The translations under genes and the position numbers were made by a program. Positions 17,382 to 26,222 of a stretch of 46,504 nt of DNA are shown one piece after another. The number at the start of each line of letters is the position of its first letter. Position 1 is the first letter of the stretch. Source of the DNA: Pseudomonas sp. AOB-7 (lineage in GTDB: Bacteria > Pseudomonadota > Gammaproteobacteria > Pseudomonadales > Pseudomonadaceae); the NCBI RefSeq assembly GCF_003696305.1, contig NZ_RFFK01000018.1:1-46504 (forward strand), given 5' to 3'. The notes below the pieces were generated by a model. That model worked only from the letters and a program-made list of their open reading frames with translations. It made no database searches and was not told where the DNA came from.

Positions 17382-19559
17382 ATGACTGAACGCGTTCAAG
17401 TCGGTGGCCTGCAGGTCGCCAAAGTCCTGTACGACTTCGTGAACAACGAAGCCATCCCCGGTACCGGCATCGCTGCCGACCAGTTCTGGGCCGGTGCCGC
17501 CGCGGTCATCAAGGACCTGGCACCGAAGAACCGTGCCCTGCTGGCCAAACGCGACGAACTGCAGGCGCAGATCGATGCCTGGCACCAGGCGCGCCAGGGT
17601 CAGGCCCATGACGCCGCTGCCTACAAGGCCTTCCTCCAGGAAATCGGCTATCTGTTGCCGGAGCCGGAAGACTTCCAGGCCACCACCGCCAACGTCGACG
17701 AAGAGATCGCCCGCCTGGCCGGCCCGCAGCTGGTGGTACCGGTGATGAACGCGCGCTTCGCCCTGAACGCCTCCAACGCCCGCTGGGGCTCGCTGTACGA
17801 CGCCCTCTACGGCACCGACGTGATCAGCGAAGAAGGCGGCGCCGAGAAGGGCAAGGGCTACAACAAGGTGCGCGGCGACAAGGTCATCGCCTTCGCCCGC
17901 GCCTTCCTCGACGAGGCCGCGCCGCTGGCCGCCGGCTCCCATGTCGACTCCACCGGCTACAAGATCGTTGACGGCAAGCTGGTAGTTTCGCTCAAGGGCG
18001 GCAGCAACAGCGGTCTGCGCGACGACGCGCAACTGATCGGCTTCCAGGGCGAGGCCAGTGCGCCGGTCGCCGTGCTGCTCAAGCACAACGGCCTGCACTT
18101 CGAGATCCAGATCGACGCCGCCAGCCCCATCGGCAGCACCGACGCCGCCGGCGTGAAAGACGTGCTGATGGAAGCCGCGCTGACCACCATCATGGACTGC
18201 GAAGACTCGGTCGCCGCCGTCGATGCCGACGACAAGGTGGTGGTCTACAAGAACTGGCTGGGCCTGATGAAAGGCGACCTGGCCGAGCAAGTCGCCAAGG
18301 GCGGCCAGACCTTCACCCGCACCATGAACCCGGATCGCGTCTACACCAAGGTCGACGGCTCGGAACTGACCCTGCATGGCCGCTCGCTGCTGTTCGTGCG
18401 CAACGTCGGCCACCTGATGACCAACCCGGCCATCCTCGACGCCGAAGGCAACGAGATTCCCGAAGGCATCCAGGACGCGCTGTTCACCAGCCTGATCGCG
18501 GTGCACAACCTGATCGGCAACACCACGCGCAAGAACACCCGCACCGGCAGCGTGTACATCGTCAAGCCGAAGATGCACGGCCCGGAAGAAGTCGCCTTCG
18601 CCAGCGAAATCTTCGCCCGCGTCGAGGATGTGCTGGGCCTGGCCCGCAACACCCTCAAGGTCGGCATCATGGACGAAGAGCGCCGCACCACCGTCAACCT
18701 GAAAGCCTGTATCAAAGCGGCTTCGGAACGCGTGGTATTTATCAACACCGGCTTCCTCGACCGCACCGGTGACGAGATCCACACCTCCATGGAAGCCGGC
18801 GCCGTGGTGCGCAAGGCCGCCATGAAGAGCGAGACCTGGATCGGCGCCTACGAGAACAACAACGTCGACGTCGGCCTGGCCACCGGCCTGCAGGGCCGCG
18901 CGCAGATCGGCAAGGGCATGTGGGCCATGCCCGATCTGATGGCCGCCATGCTCGAGCAGAAGATCGCCCACCCGCTGTCCGGCGCCAACACCGCCTGGGT
19001 CCCCTCGCCGACCGCCGCCACCCTGCACGCCCTGCACTACCACAAGGTCGACGTGTTCGCCCGTCAGGCCGAGCTGGCCAAGCGCACTCCGGCGTCGGTG
19101 GACGACATCCTGACCATCCCGCTGGCCAAGGACACCAGCTGGTCAGCAGAAGAAATCCTCAACGAGCTGGACAACAACTCGCAGGGCATCCTCGGCTACG
19201 TGGTGCGCTGGATCGACCAGGGCGTCGGCTGCTCCAAGGTGCCGGACATCAACGACGTCGGCCTGATGGAAGACCGCGCCACCCTGCGCATCTCCAGCCA
19301 GCTGCTGGCCAACTGGCTGCGCCACGGCATCGTCAGCGAAGCCCAGGTGATCGAAAGCCTCAAGCGCATGGCGCCGGTGGTCGACCGGCAGAACGCCAGC
19401 GACCCGCTGTACCGCCCGCTGGCCCCGGACTTCGACAACAACGTCGCCTTCCAGGCCGCGCTGGAGCTGGTGATCGAAGGCACCAAGCAGCCCAACGGCT
19501 ACACCGAGCCGGTGCTGCACCGCCGTCGTCGCGAGTTCAAGGCCAAGAACGGTCTCTGA
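17382..19559 (+). CDS. glcB: malate synthase G
   Basis: A 725-residue monomeric malate synthase, isoform G, which condenses glyoxylate and acetyl-CoA to malate in the glyoxylate shunt and glycolate use. Signatures include MDCEDSVAAVD, FTRTMNPDRVY (catalytic arginine), GIMDEERRTTVNLKAC (metal-binding glutamate), FINTGFLDRTGDEI (metal-binding aspartate) and SGANTAWVPSPTAATLHALHYH near the active-site base. Length equals the usual isoform G. The frame extends four codons upstream, but the ATG at 17382 has a GAGG Shine-Dalgarno and gives the standard MTERVQVGGLQVA start. A strong terminator follows. No other glc genes are adjacent. Confidence 0.97.
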   Translation: MTERVQVGGLQVAKVLYDFVNNEAIPGTGIAADQFWAGAAAVIKDLAPKNRALLAKRDELQAQIDAWHQARQGQAHDAAAYKAFLQEIGYLLPEPEDFQATTANVDEEIARLAGPQLVVPVMNARFALNASNARWGSLYDALYGTDVISEEGGAEKGKGYNKVRGDKVIAFARAFLDEAAPLAAGSHVDSTGYKIVDGKLVVSLKGGSNSGLRDDAQLIGFQGEASAPVAVLLKHNGLHFEIQIDAASPIGSTDAAGVKDVLMEAALTTIMDCEDSVAAVDADDKVVVYKNWLGLMKGDLAEQVAKGGQTFTRTMNPDRVYTKVDGSELTLHGRSLLFVRNVGHLMTNPAILDAEGNEIPEGIQDALFTSLIAVHNLIGNTTRKNTRTGSVYIVKPKMHGPEEVAFASEIFARVEDVLGLARNTLKVGIMDEERRTTVNLKACIKAASERVVFINTGFLDRTGDEIHTSMEAGAVVRKAAMKSETWIGAYENNNVDVGLATGLQGRAQIGKGMWAMPDLMAAMLEQKIAHPLSGANTAWVPSPTAATLHALHYHKVDVFARQAELAKRTPASVDDILTIPLAKDTSWSAEEILNELDNNSQGILGYVVRWIDQGVGCSKVPDINDVGLMEDRATLRISSQLLANWLRHGIVSEAQVIESLKRMAPVVDRQNASDPLYRPLAPDFDNNVAFQAALELVIEGTKQPNGYTEPVLHRRRREFKAKNGL

Positions 19560-19578
19560 TTCGCCCCGGCTCGACAAA

Positions 19579-19620
19579 GAAATCCCCGCAGCGACCGCTC
19601 GCTGCGGGGATTTTCTTTTC
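19579..19620. terminator. bidirectional terminator between glcB and pgaD
   Basis: A perfect 12-bp stem TCCCCGCAGCGA/TCGCTGCGGGGA (19583-19594 with 19599-19610) with a 4-base loop is flanked by TTTTCTTTT on the right and by AAAGAAA on the left (U-rich on the minus strand). It lies between the convergent glcB and pgaD genes and can end both transcripts. Confidence 0.92.
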
Positions 19621-19655
19621 CCAGGGGCCGTTGTCGCCGACGCCAGAGGCTGCGC

Positions 19656-20171
19656 TCAGCCCGCCAGCGGCTCGGCGCTCGGCGCCTCTTCGCTGCGCAG
19701 CGACTCGAGCAGCTCGTCGCTGGCCAGGGCCGGCAGGCGCAGCGCGGTACCAGGGAACTCGATGGCAGCCAGCGCACCGTCCTCGCCATTGTGCAGAATC
19801 AGCACCTGCTGACGTTGCAGGCAATCGAGGATCGCCAGGGAGACCTGGAAATTGGCCGCCAGAGTCTCCTCGGCGATGTCCGGCATGCGCGAACGGCGCT
19901 GGTACCAGCCGGCGCGGCGTTCGTTGTACTTGGCCCAGGCCAGCAGGATGGTGCCGAGCCCCAGCGCCACCAGCAGGTAGATCAGCAGGGTATCGAGCGT
20001 CGGCATGATTTCCGCTACCAGGGCCGGCCGCGGTCCATGCCGGCCGCTGGCCAGCAGCGAGGCCACGCCCTGCACCAGCAGATAGGCCATCGCCGCCCAG
20101 GCAGAGAGTGTCAGCAGCACATCGACGGCGCGCCCCAAACGGCTCTGTTGGCTACGAATCAACAGACTCAT
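19656..20171 (-). CDS. pgaD: poly-N-acetylglucosamine synthesis protein PgaD
   Basis: A 171-residue inner-membrane protein with two transmembrane segments (about 15-40 and 58-82) and a C-terminal cytoplasmic part. PgaD is the small partner of the PgaC glycosyltransferase; in E. coli the pair responds to c-di-GMP binding. Its ATG at 20169-20171 overlaps the pgaC stop by four bases. A longer frame in the same register runs upstream through pgaC and is a shadow, so this start is set by the overlap. It is the last gene of pgaABCD and ends before a shared terminator. Confidence 0.88.
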   Translation of the reverse strand: MSLLIRSQQSRLGRAVDVLLTLSAWAAMAYLLVQGVASLLASGRHGPRPALVAEIMPTLDTLLIYLLVALGLGTILLAWAKYNERRAGWYQRRSRMPDIAEETLAANFQVSLAILDCLQRQQVLILHNGEDGALAAIEFPGTALRLPALASDELLESLRSEEAPSAEPLAG

Positions 20172-21520
20172 GACGGCTTCCTTGCGTTGAGGGTATTGAT
20201 CCCGCGATCCGGGCTGACCCAGCGCGCCCGTTGCTGACGCCGCTTGAGCATGACCTTGGGGAAGCTGACCAGGGTGGTGAACAGGGTGATCATCCAGAAC
20301 GCCAGGGGATACCAGATGATCCAGAACAACGCGCGCGCCAGCCCGGTTTCGTAGCGTCGCTCGATGAACAGGCTGAGGCTGAACTGCAGCAGGCATACGC
20401 AGGCCAGCACCAGGCCGGTAAAGGCCGGCGGCATGATGCTGCTGACCTGCAACTCGGCCGGCAGCTCGACCAGCTGGCCGACCAGCCACAGCAGGATCGA
20501 CAGGGCGAAGGTGAAGGCCCAGATCGCCGACAAGGCGAACTCGATCAGCAGCGGCCACATGTAGCGAAAGCGCCAGGCCCAGATGGTGCCGATGTTCTTC
20601 AACAACACCTCGGCGCCGCCCTGCGCCCAGCGCAGGCGCTGCTTCCACAGGCCGCGCAGGGTTTCCGGCATAAGGATCCAGCACAGCGCGCGCGGCTCGT
20701 AGAAGATCGACCAGTGATCGAGCTGCAGCTTCCAGCTGACGTCGATGTCCTCGGTGATCATGTCCGCGCTCCAGTAATCGATGCGGTTCAGCGCGCTGCG
20801 GCGGAACGCGGCGATCACCCCGGACACCGTGAAGACGCGGCCATAGACCCGCTGGGTCCGCTTGATCAGGCCGATGATGGAGGAGAACTCGCCCACCTGG
20901 ATGCGTCCGACCAGCGTCGAGCGGGTACGAATGCGCGGGTTGCCGGTGACGGCGCCGACCCGCGGGTTGTCGATCAGCGGCGCCACCAGGTAGGCCACGG
21001 CGTCCCGATCTAGCAGGGCGTCGCCATCGATGCACACCAGGTATTCGCTGCGCGCCGCCAGGGCGCCCATGCGCAGGGCCACGGCCTTGCCCTGGTTCTG
21101 CGCCAGGTGCAGCACGCGCAGGCGCGGCTCGGCGGCCGCCAGGCGATCGAGCACCGCGGCGGTGTCGTCGCGAGAGCCGTCGTTGATGGCGATCACCTCG
21201 ATGGCCGGGTAGCGCTGCGCCAGGGCCGCCCCTATGGTTTCCCGGGCGTGCTCGCCCTCGTTGAAGCACGGTACCAGGATCGACACCAGTGGTTCGCCGG
21301 CCAGCGGCGGCGGCAGCACCTCGCCGCTGTCGGACCAGGGCCAGTGGCGCTCCCAGTGCAGCCAGAAGTAGCTGCCGCCAGCCATCCACAGTGCCGACAT
21401 GAACAGCGGGTAGAAGAACACGAAGTCCAGTAGCACGTCCCCGGTCAGGGCCAGGGCCACCCCGACCGGGGCGCCGAGCACCAGCAGCAGGATCAGCAGG
21501 GCGTAGATGCGATCAATCAT
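20168..21520 (-). CDS. pgaC: poly-beta-1,6-N-acetyl-D-glucosamine synthase
   Basis: A 450-residue processive family 2 glycosyltransferase of the inner membrane that polymerises UDP-GlcNAc into poly-beta-1,6-GlcNAc. Two N-terminal membrane helices precede the GT-A domain: VSILVPCFNEGE (~79-90), INDGSRDDT (Asp114), the metal-binding VCIDGDALLD (Asp165, Asp167) and the processivity motif QRLRW (~290-300). Two or more C-terminal helices follow. It overlaps pgaB and pgaD by four bases each, showing translational coupling. Confidence 0.95.
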   Translation of the reverse strand: MIDRIYALLILLLVLGAPVGVALALTGDVLLDFVFFYPLFMSALWMAGGSYFWLHWERHWPWSDSGEVLPPPLAGEPLVSILVPCFNEGEHARETIGAALAQRYPAIEVIAINDGSRDDTAAVLDRLAAAEPRLRVLHLAQNQGKAVALRMGALAARSEYLVCIDGDALLDRDAVAYLVAPLIDNPRVGAVTGNPRIRTRSTLVGRIQVGEFSSIIGLIKRTQRVYGRVFTVSGVIAAFRRSALNRIDYWSADMITEDIDVSWKLQLDHWSIFYEPRALCWILMPETLRGLWKQRLRWAQGGAEVLLKNIGTIWAWRFRYMWPLLIEFALSAIWAFTFALSILLWLVGQLVELPAELQVSSIMPPAFTGLVLACVCLLQFSLSLFIERRYETGLARALFWIIWYPLAFWMITLFTTLVSFPKVMLKRRQQRARWVSPDRGINTLNARKPS

Positions 21521-23520
21521 GGCAGGGGATACCAGGCATTGGAGAGCGCCGGCCGAATCGTCTGCAGACGCGGCTGGTCGCTATGGAAGTCGTCCGGGTA
21601 GTAACCGAAGTGGCGCACGCCCTGCCATTGCAGGCGGCGCATCCACTGGGCCAGCAGCTGTGAGTCGATCGGCCCCTGGCTGCCGCTACGCCAGTCGCGC
21701 GCCTGCAGCTCGAACACCGTGCGCTGCAACGCGCCCGGACGCCTGGCGATCTGCTGCACCAGCTGATCCAGCCAGGCATTGGCCTGCTGCGCCTCGACGC
21801 CCTCCATCAGGGGCATGGCCATGGGCGCGGTCCAGTCGTAGCTGGCGAGGAAATCGTCGAGGTTCTGCGCGAACCAGGTCTCGCTGTAGGGGTTGATGAC
21901 CGGTTGCGCATAGAGGTTGCGCGCGGTCTTCACCTGCGGGCCGCGAATGGCGCGAACCTTGGCCGTCAGCTCGGTGGTGAAGTCGATCAGGTAACGGCTC
22001 TTGAAACGTGTCCAGCGCTGCAGGCTGTCCTCGTCGGCGCGCAGCCGGGCGATCTCGCCGGGCAGACCGGCAGCGCGATAGGCCGCCAGGGCCGCCGGGC
22101 TGGCGTCCTCGAAATCCGAGAGCAGCGCATCGTCGTGATACAGCACGCCGGCGAAATTGGCGTGACGCGCCAGGTCCTCGTAGATCTCGCCGATCTGCCG
22201 GCGCACCTCGGGATCGAAGGGCGACAGGCGACGGTACTGCGCCTCGTCCACCTGCGGCGCGGCATCGGCGGACCAGCGCAGCACCCGCGGCAGGGCGGGA
22301 TCGAGGTCGAAGCTGAGCACCGGCATCCAGGCGAACACCTCGACCTTGGCGCGGGTGCGCAGCTGCCAGGCGACGCGGTTGAACAGGTCGGCACGCACCG
22401 GCAGGTGGCGGTTGGGGAAGTACAGCGATTTGACCAGGCCGTCGCCCTCGGGGTCGGCATAGGCCTGCAGGAACACCGTGCTGATGCGCAGGTCGGCGAT
22501 GCGCTGCACCAGCTTGCCGAGGTTGGCGTCCATCTGCTGCGGGTCGGGGTCGTAGACATAATCCAGGTCGACATGGGCGACGCGCATCAGCTTCTGCTCC
22601 TCGACCCGGCTGACCGCCAGGGCCAGGTTGCTGGTATCCGGGTCGCCGCTGAGCAGCATGCGCGGGCCCTGCTGCAGGTTGGCGAAGTCGCCCAGGCCGT
22701 TCTCCAGGGTCAGGGCCAGCTCGTAGCCGTTGTCGCCGACGATGCGCAGGGCACTGCCGCTGGCCTCCCCGTAGGGCCAGACCCAGACCCGCGGCGCCCG
22801 GCCGCTGGCGGCCTGGATCTTGGCACTGATGCGTTCGACATCGCGGGCGATGCGCGCGTCATGCTCGGCATCGCTTTCGTAACGCCGGCGCGCCGGATCG
22901 TACAGGCGCGTGGCCGCCGCCGGCTGCAGGTTGCCCTGCGGATTGGCCTGCGCGCCATAGTGCAGGGCGTCGGTATGCGCGGCGATCTCGACCAGGCCGC
23001 TGGCGGCGATCTCGCCGATCTGCTGCCAGCTGAGGAAGCGCTCGCGCGCCACCGGTGCGCCGCCGAAATCCACCGGCTGGTCCGCCGGCGTATCCAGCCA
23101 GACGCCCACCGGGGCCAGCACCGCCGGCCACTGATAGGCCCGAAGGATGGGCAGCACGCGCTCGTAGAAGCTGACGTAGCCGTCGTCGAAGCTGAGCAGC
23201 AGCGGCTTGTCCGGCAGCGCCGGGCCGCCCTGCCGGGCAGCCAGCAGCTGATCCACCGATACGGCCTGGAAGCCGCTGGCCTTGAGCCAGGCCAGCTGCT
23301 CGATCAGATTGGCGGTGCGTACCGACATGAAGCGCTGGTCGGCCTCGCCGTCCTCGACATCGTGATAGGCCAGTGCCAGGACACGCCCCTGCGGCCAGGG
23401 GCTCTCCGCGGCAGCCCGCGGGCGCTCCAGCGGCGGGGTGAAGGGCGGCGCTTCGACGGCGCAGGCGGCGAGCAGCAGGGCACTCAGCCCGAGCAGCAGC
23501 CAACGAGGGAAATAGGCCAT
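21517..23520 (-). CDS. pgaB: poly-beta-1,6-GlcNAc N-deacetylase lipoprotein
   Basis: A 667-residue outer-membrane lipoprotein. The signal peptide ends in the lipobox LLAAC with Cys20. The N-terminal polysaccharide deacetylase domain has AYHDVEDG (His53, Asp54) and SFDDGY (110-115) for metal and catalytic residues. The C-terminal domain (from about residue 310, HVDLDYVYDPDPQQ and VFLQAYADPEGDG) matches the PgaB glycoside-hydrolase-like domain. Partial de-N-acetylation in the periplasm is needed for export of the polymer through PgaA. It starts 10 bases after pgaA and overlaps pgaC. Confidence 0.95.
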   Translation of the reverse strand: MAYFPRWLLLGLSALLLAACAVEAPPFTPPLERPRAAAESPWPQGRVLALAYHDVEDGEADQRFMSVRTANLIEQLAWLKASGFQAVSVDQLLAARQGGPALPDKPLLLSFDDGYVSFYERVLPILRAYQWPAVLAPVGVWLDTPADQPVDFGGAPVARERFLSWQQIGEIAASGLVEIAAHTDALHYGAQANPQGNLQPAAATRLYDPARRRYESDAEHDARIARDVERISAKIQAASGRAPRVWVWPYGEASGSALRIVGDNGYELALTLENGLGDFANLQQGPRMLLSGDPDTSNLALAVSRVEEQKLMRVAHVDLDYVYDPDPQQMDANLGKLVQRIADLRISTVFLQAYADPEGDGLVKSLYFPNRHLPVRADLFNRVAWQLRTRAKVEVFAWMPVLSFDLDPALPRVLRWSADAAPQVDEAQYRRLSPFDPEVRRQIGEIYEDLARHANFAGVLYHDDALLSDFEDASPAALAAYRAAGLPGEIARLRADEDSLQRWTRFKSRYLIDFTTELTAKVRAIRGPQVKTARNLYAQPVINPYSETWFAQNLDDFLASYDWTAPMAMPLMEGVEAQQANAWLDQLVQQIARRPGALQRTVFELQARDWRSGSQGPIDSQLLAQWMRRLQWQGVRHFGYYPDDFHSDQPRLQTIRPALSNAWYPLP

Positions 23521-23530
23521 GGGATGGTCC

Positions 23531-25993
23531 TTAGAAGCGGTAATTGAGATCGAGCAGCACGCTCATTTCGCGCTCGCGGTCGCCGTCGTACTCGCGGCTC
23601 AGGGCCGACACGGTGATACCGCCATCGAAACGGTCATCCAGGCGCAGGCGCTGGCCGTAGCCGATCAGGCCGACCGCCGCGCTGCCGTAGTCGCGCTGGC
23701 TGTTGCTACCGAGGCCCAGTTGCAGCTGCTGGCTCCAGGCGGTCTGGTAGCGCCGGTAGAGGCTGTGCGAAAGACTCAGGCTGGGCAGCACGCCGAACTC
23801 GGCCGCAGGATTGAAGTAGGGCACGTCGGCCGAGCCGTTGTTGTGGGCAGCGGAGAACTCCAGCCCCAGGTCGGCCTGCCAGGTCGGCGCGGTGTACAGA
23901 CGCTCGCTGCCGGCCAGCAGCAGGCCCAGACGGTCGTTGCCGTCGCTGAAATGCGCGGCAGCCAGGGAGGCCCGCCATTCGCGTCGCTCGTCGGCACGCC
24001 AGCGCAGGAAGCCGCTCAGGCTGTCGGCGCTTATGTCGGCGTTCAGCGCCCGCAGCGGCGTCTCGCTCGACAAGGACTGCGCCGACCAGCCGTACTGCCA
24101 GTGATCGTCGATGTCGTACCAGCCGTTCAGGCGCAGGCCCAGCTTGTCGCCGTGGCCGTAGTCGTGGCGGGACACCTCGGCCTCCAGGCGCTGGTTGCGC
24201 ACCCGCCACTCGAGTCCGCCGCGCTGCCAGCGATGATGGCCGCGCCCTTCCTCGAAATCCGCGCTGGCATAACCGGCACCGCCGAACAGGCGCCAGTCGT
24301 CGTGCAGCGGCTCGCTGTAGAGGACGCTGTCGATGCCCAGGTCATGGCCGCCGGATACGCTGCTGCCCGAGCCCAGGCCGCGGTAGGCGGTAATCCGCAA
24401 CTCGGCCATGTGATGCACCCGCCGCAGCTTGTCCAGACGCTGCGCCTGCAGGTTTTCCGGATAGCGGCGGATCACGTCGTCGGTCAGCAGGTCGAGCTGG
24501 CGCCACTCCTGCAGCTGCAGCGCTCCCAGGCCCTGCTGCACCTCCAGGCCCAGATGCCGCGGCGCCGTGCTCTCCACCACCTTCAGCTCGTCCTCGGCGC
24601 GTCGCGGCCAGCCGCGGACCTGGTACAGGCTGGCGAGCGAGGTGCGCAACGAACTGTTGTTCGGCGCGTTCCCGGCCAACTGGGCGAATGCCTGGGTGGC
24701 TGCCGGCGTGTCGTTCAGGTACAGCTCGGCGTTGGCCTGCATGACCTGCGCCTCCAGCCAGCGCGCATTGGGCTCGGCCTCGGGGTTGCCCGGCTGGTAC
24801 AGCCGCGGCGGCTGCTGCGCCGCCAGCCGCGTGGCGAGCCGATGGGCCTCCTCCAGCTGCTCGCTTTCCACCAGCGCGTAGAACAGCCCTTGATGGTCGG
24901 CCAGCCAGAGCGGGTGCTTGTCGTTTTCCCCGGCGATCACCCGCCGGTAGAGCTCTGCCGCCTGCTCCGGCTCGCGCAGGTACAGCAGCGCGGAGGCGAC
25001 CCAGCGCAGGGCATAGCCCGGCAACTCGACGCCTTCGGCCTGCAACTGCCGGTAGTGCTCCAGCAGCTCGGCCATGCGTACCCGCGCATGCAGGGCGCCG
25101 AGCCGATCGATACGCACCCGCAGACTGTCGGCGCGCGCCTGCGGCAGCTCGGCCCAGGCCTGGAGCAGGCGTTCGGCATCGGCCAGGGCCTGGTCGGCGA
25201 GACGAAAGCGCTCGACCTCGCCACGCGTCGCCATGTCCGCCATGCGCACCAGCGCGGCCAGCGCGTCGGCCTGCAGCTGGCGCTGCCGAGCGGCGTCGAG
25301 CAGCTCGGGGTGAGCCAGGGCGAACGCCAGCGCCTGCTCGGCCAGACCGGCGCGCTGCAAAGCGGTCAGGTACTCGCTGGCGACATCGCTGCGCTGCGGC
25401 GCCAACTCGCGGGCGCGGTCGATCTGAAACAGCGCGGCATGGGGCTGGCCGTCGCGCAGGTGGGCGTAGCCCAGCGCCAGCCGGCGCTCGGCGTCATGCG
25501 GCGCCTGCTGCACCAGGCGCAGACCGCGGCGTACCGCCTGTTGCGTCTGGCCGGCATCGGCCATGACCAGCACCTGACCGAGCGCCATCGGCGGATGGTC
25601 GGGGAAACGCGTCAGCCCCCGTTCGTAGACCGCCAGCGCCGGCTGCCACAGGCGCAGATTGCGATAGGCCCGAGCCACGCCGGTCAGCACGTCGGCAGGC
25701 AAGGCGACCTGCGCGCCATAGCCCTCATAGAGTCTGACGACCTCGGCATCCTCGCCCGCCCAGCCGGCGATCAGCAGGTGATCGGATAGGTAGCGAGGCG
25801 AGGCCCAGCCCCCCACCTGCCCGCGCAGAAAGCTCAGCGCCGGTTGGTAATGCCCGGCACGGGCCTGCTCGAGCAAGGCGTCGTAATGCGGCTGGGCCTG
25901 CAGGCAGGCACTCAGCAGCAGGGTGTTGACAAACAGCGTGGCGCGGCGCGCCCCACACGGCACGACGCGCCCTCTTCTTTTGCTCAGGTTCAC
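23531..25993 (-). CDS. pgaA: poly-beta-1,6-GlcNAc export porin
   Basis: An 820-residue outer-membrane protein. After an N-terminal signal sequence there is a long TPR-like helical superhelix (about 30-510, many A-x-x-x-Y/L repeats such as ALGYAHLRDGQPHAALFQID), then a beta-barrel (about 530-820) ending in LLDLNYRF with a C-terminal aromatic, as expected for BAM insertion. The periplasmic TPRs bind polymer and the barrel exports it. The segment LLLSAC near residue 30 resembles a lipobox, but PgaA is not normally lipidated; cleavage after AQA is an alternative. It is the first gene of pgaABCD, divergent from the CBS-domain gene. Confidence 0.92.
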   Translation of the reverse strand: MNLSKRRGRVVPCGARRATLFVNTLLLSACLQAQPHYDALLEQARAGHYQPALSFLRGQVGGWASPRYLSDHLLIAGWAGEDAEVVRLYEGYGAQVALPADVLTGVARAYRNLRLWQPALAVYERGLTRFPDHPPMALGQVLVMADAGQTQQAVRRGLRLVQQAPHDAERRLALGYAHLRDGQPHAALFQIDRARELAPQRSDVASEYLTALQRAGLAEQALAFALAHPELLDAARQRQLQADALAALVRMADMATRGEVERFRLADQALADAERLLQAWAELPQARADSLRVRIDRLGALHARVRMAELLEHYRQLQAEGVELPGYALRWVASALLYLREPEQAAELYRRVIAGENDKHPLWLADHQGLFYALVESEQLEEAHRLATRLAAQQPPRLYQPGNPEAEPNARWLEAQVMQANAELYLNDTPAATQAFAQLAGNAPNNSSLRTSLASLYQVRGWPRRAEDELKVVESTAPRHLGLEVQQGLGALQLQEWRQLDLLTDDVIRRYPENLQAQRLDKLRRVHHMAELRITAYRGLGSGSSVSGGHDLGIDSVLYSEPLHDDWRLFGGAGYASADFEEGRGHHRWQRGGLEWRVRNQRLEAEVSRHDYGHGDKLGLRLNGWYDIDDHWQYGWSAQSLSSETPLRALNADISADSLSGFLRWRADERREWRASLAAAHFSDGNDRLGLLLAGSERLYTAPTWQADLGLEFSAAHNNGSADVPYFNPAAEFGVLPSLSLSHSLYRRYQTAWSQQLQLGLGSNSQRDYGSAAVGLIGYGQRLRLDDRFDGGITVSALSREYDGDREREMSVLLDLNYRF

Positions 25994-26222
25994 GCACTAC
26001 ATCCAGATATGTTCGGGCGGCCGCGACATGCGGAAAGACGAGCCGCCGGCGAAAAGATGGCATTTTGACATATGCCTGCGCCTTATCACATATCAGTATT
26101 TCAGGCGTCATTTTTATGACAAAAACAGAAAAAAGAGCGACCTCCCCCTACTTAGGTGCAATGGCCAAGGCCCACGCGCGCGGCCACACTGGCAGCATCT
26201 CGAAACTGCGAGGCGCAAGCCC
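25994..26222. promoter_or_regulatory. divergent control region between pgaA and the CBS/DUF294 gene
   Basis: The central part (about 26060-26145) is strongly AT-rich against the local background. It contains a perfect inverted repeat GTCAT-N4-ATGAC (26107-26120), a plus-strand TTGACA (26065-26070) that could be a -35 for the CBS gene, and a minus-strand TTGTCA overlapping the inverted repeat that could be a -35 for pga. Matching -10 hexamers are weak on both strands. Regulation of pga cannot be read further. Confidence 0.4.
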
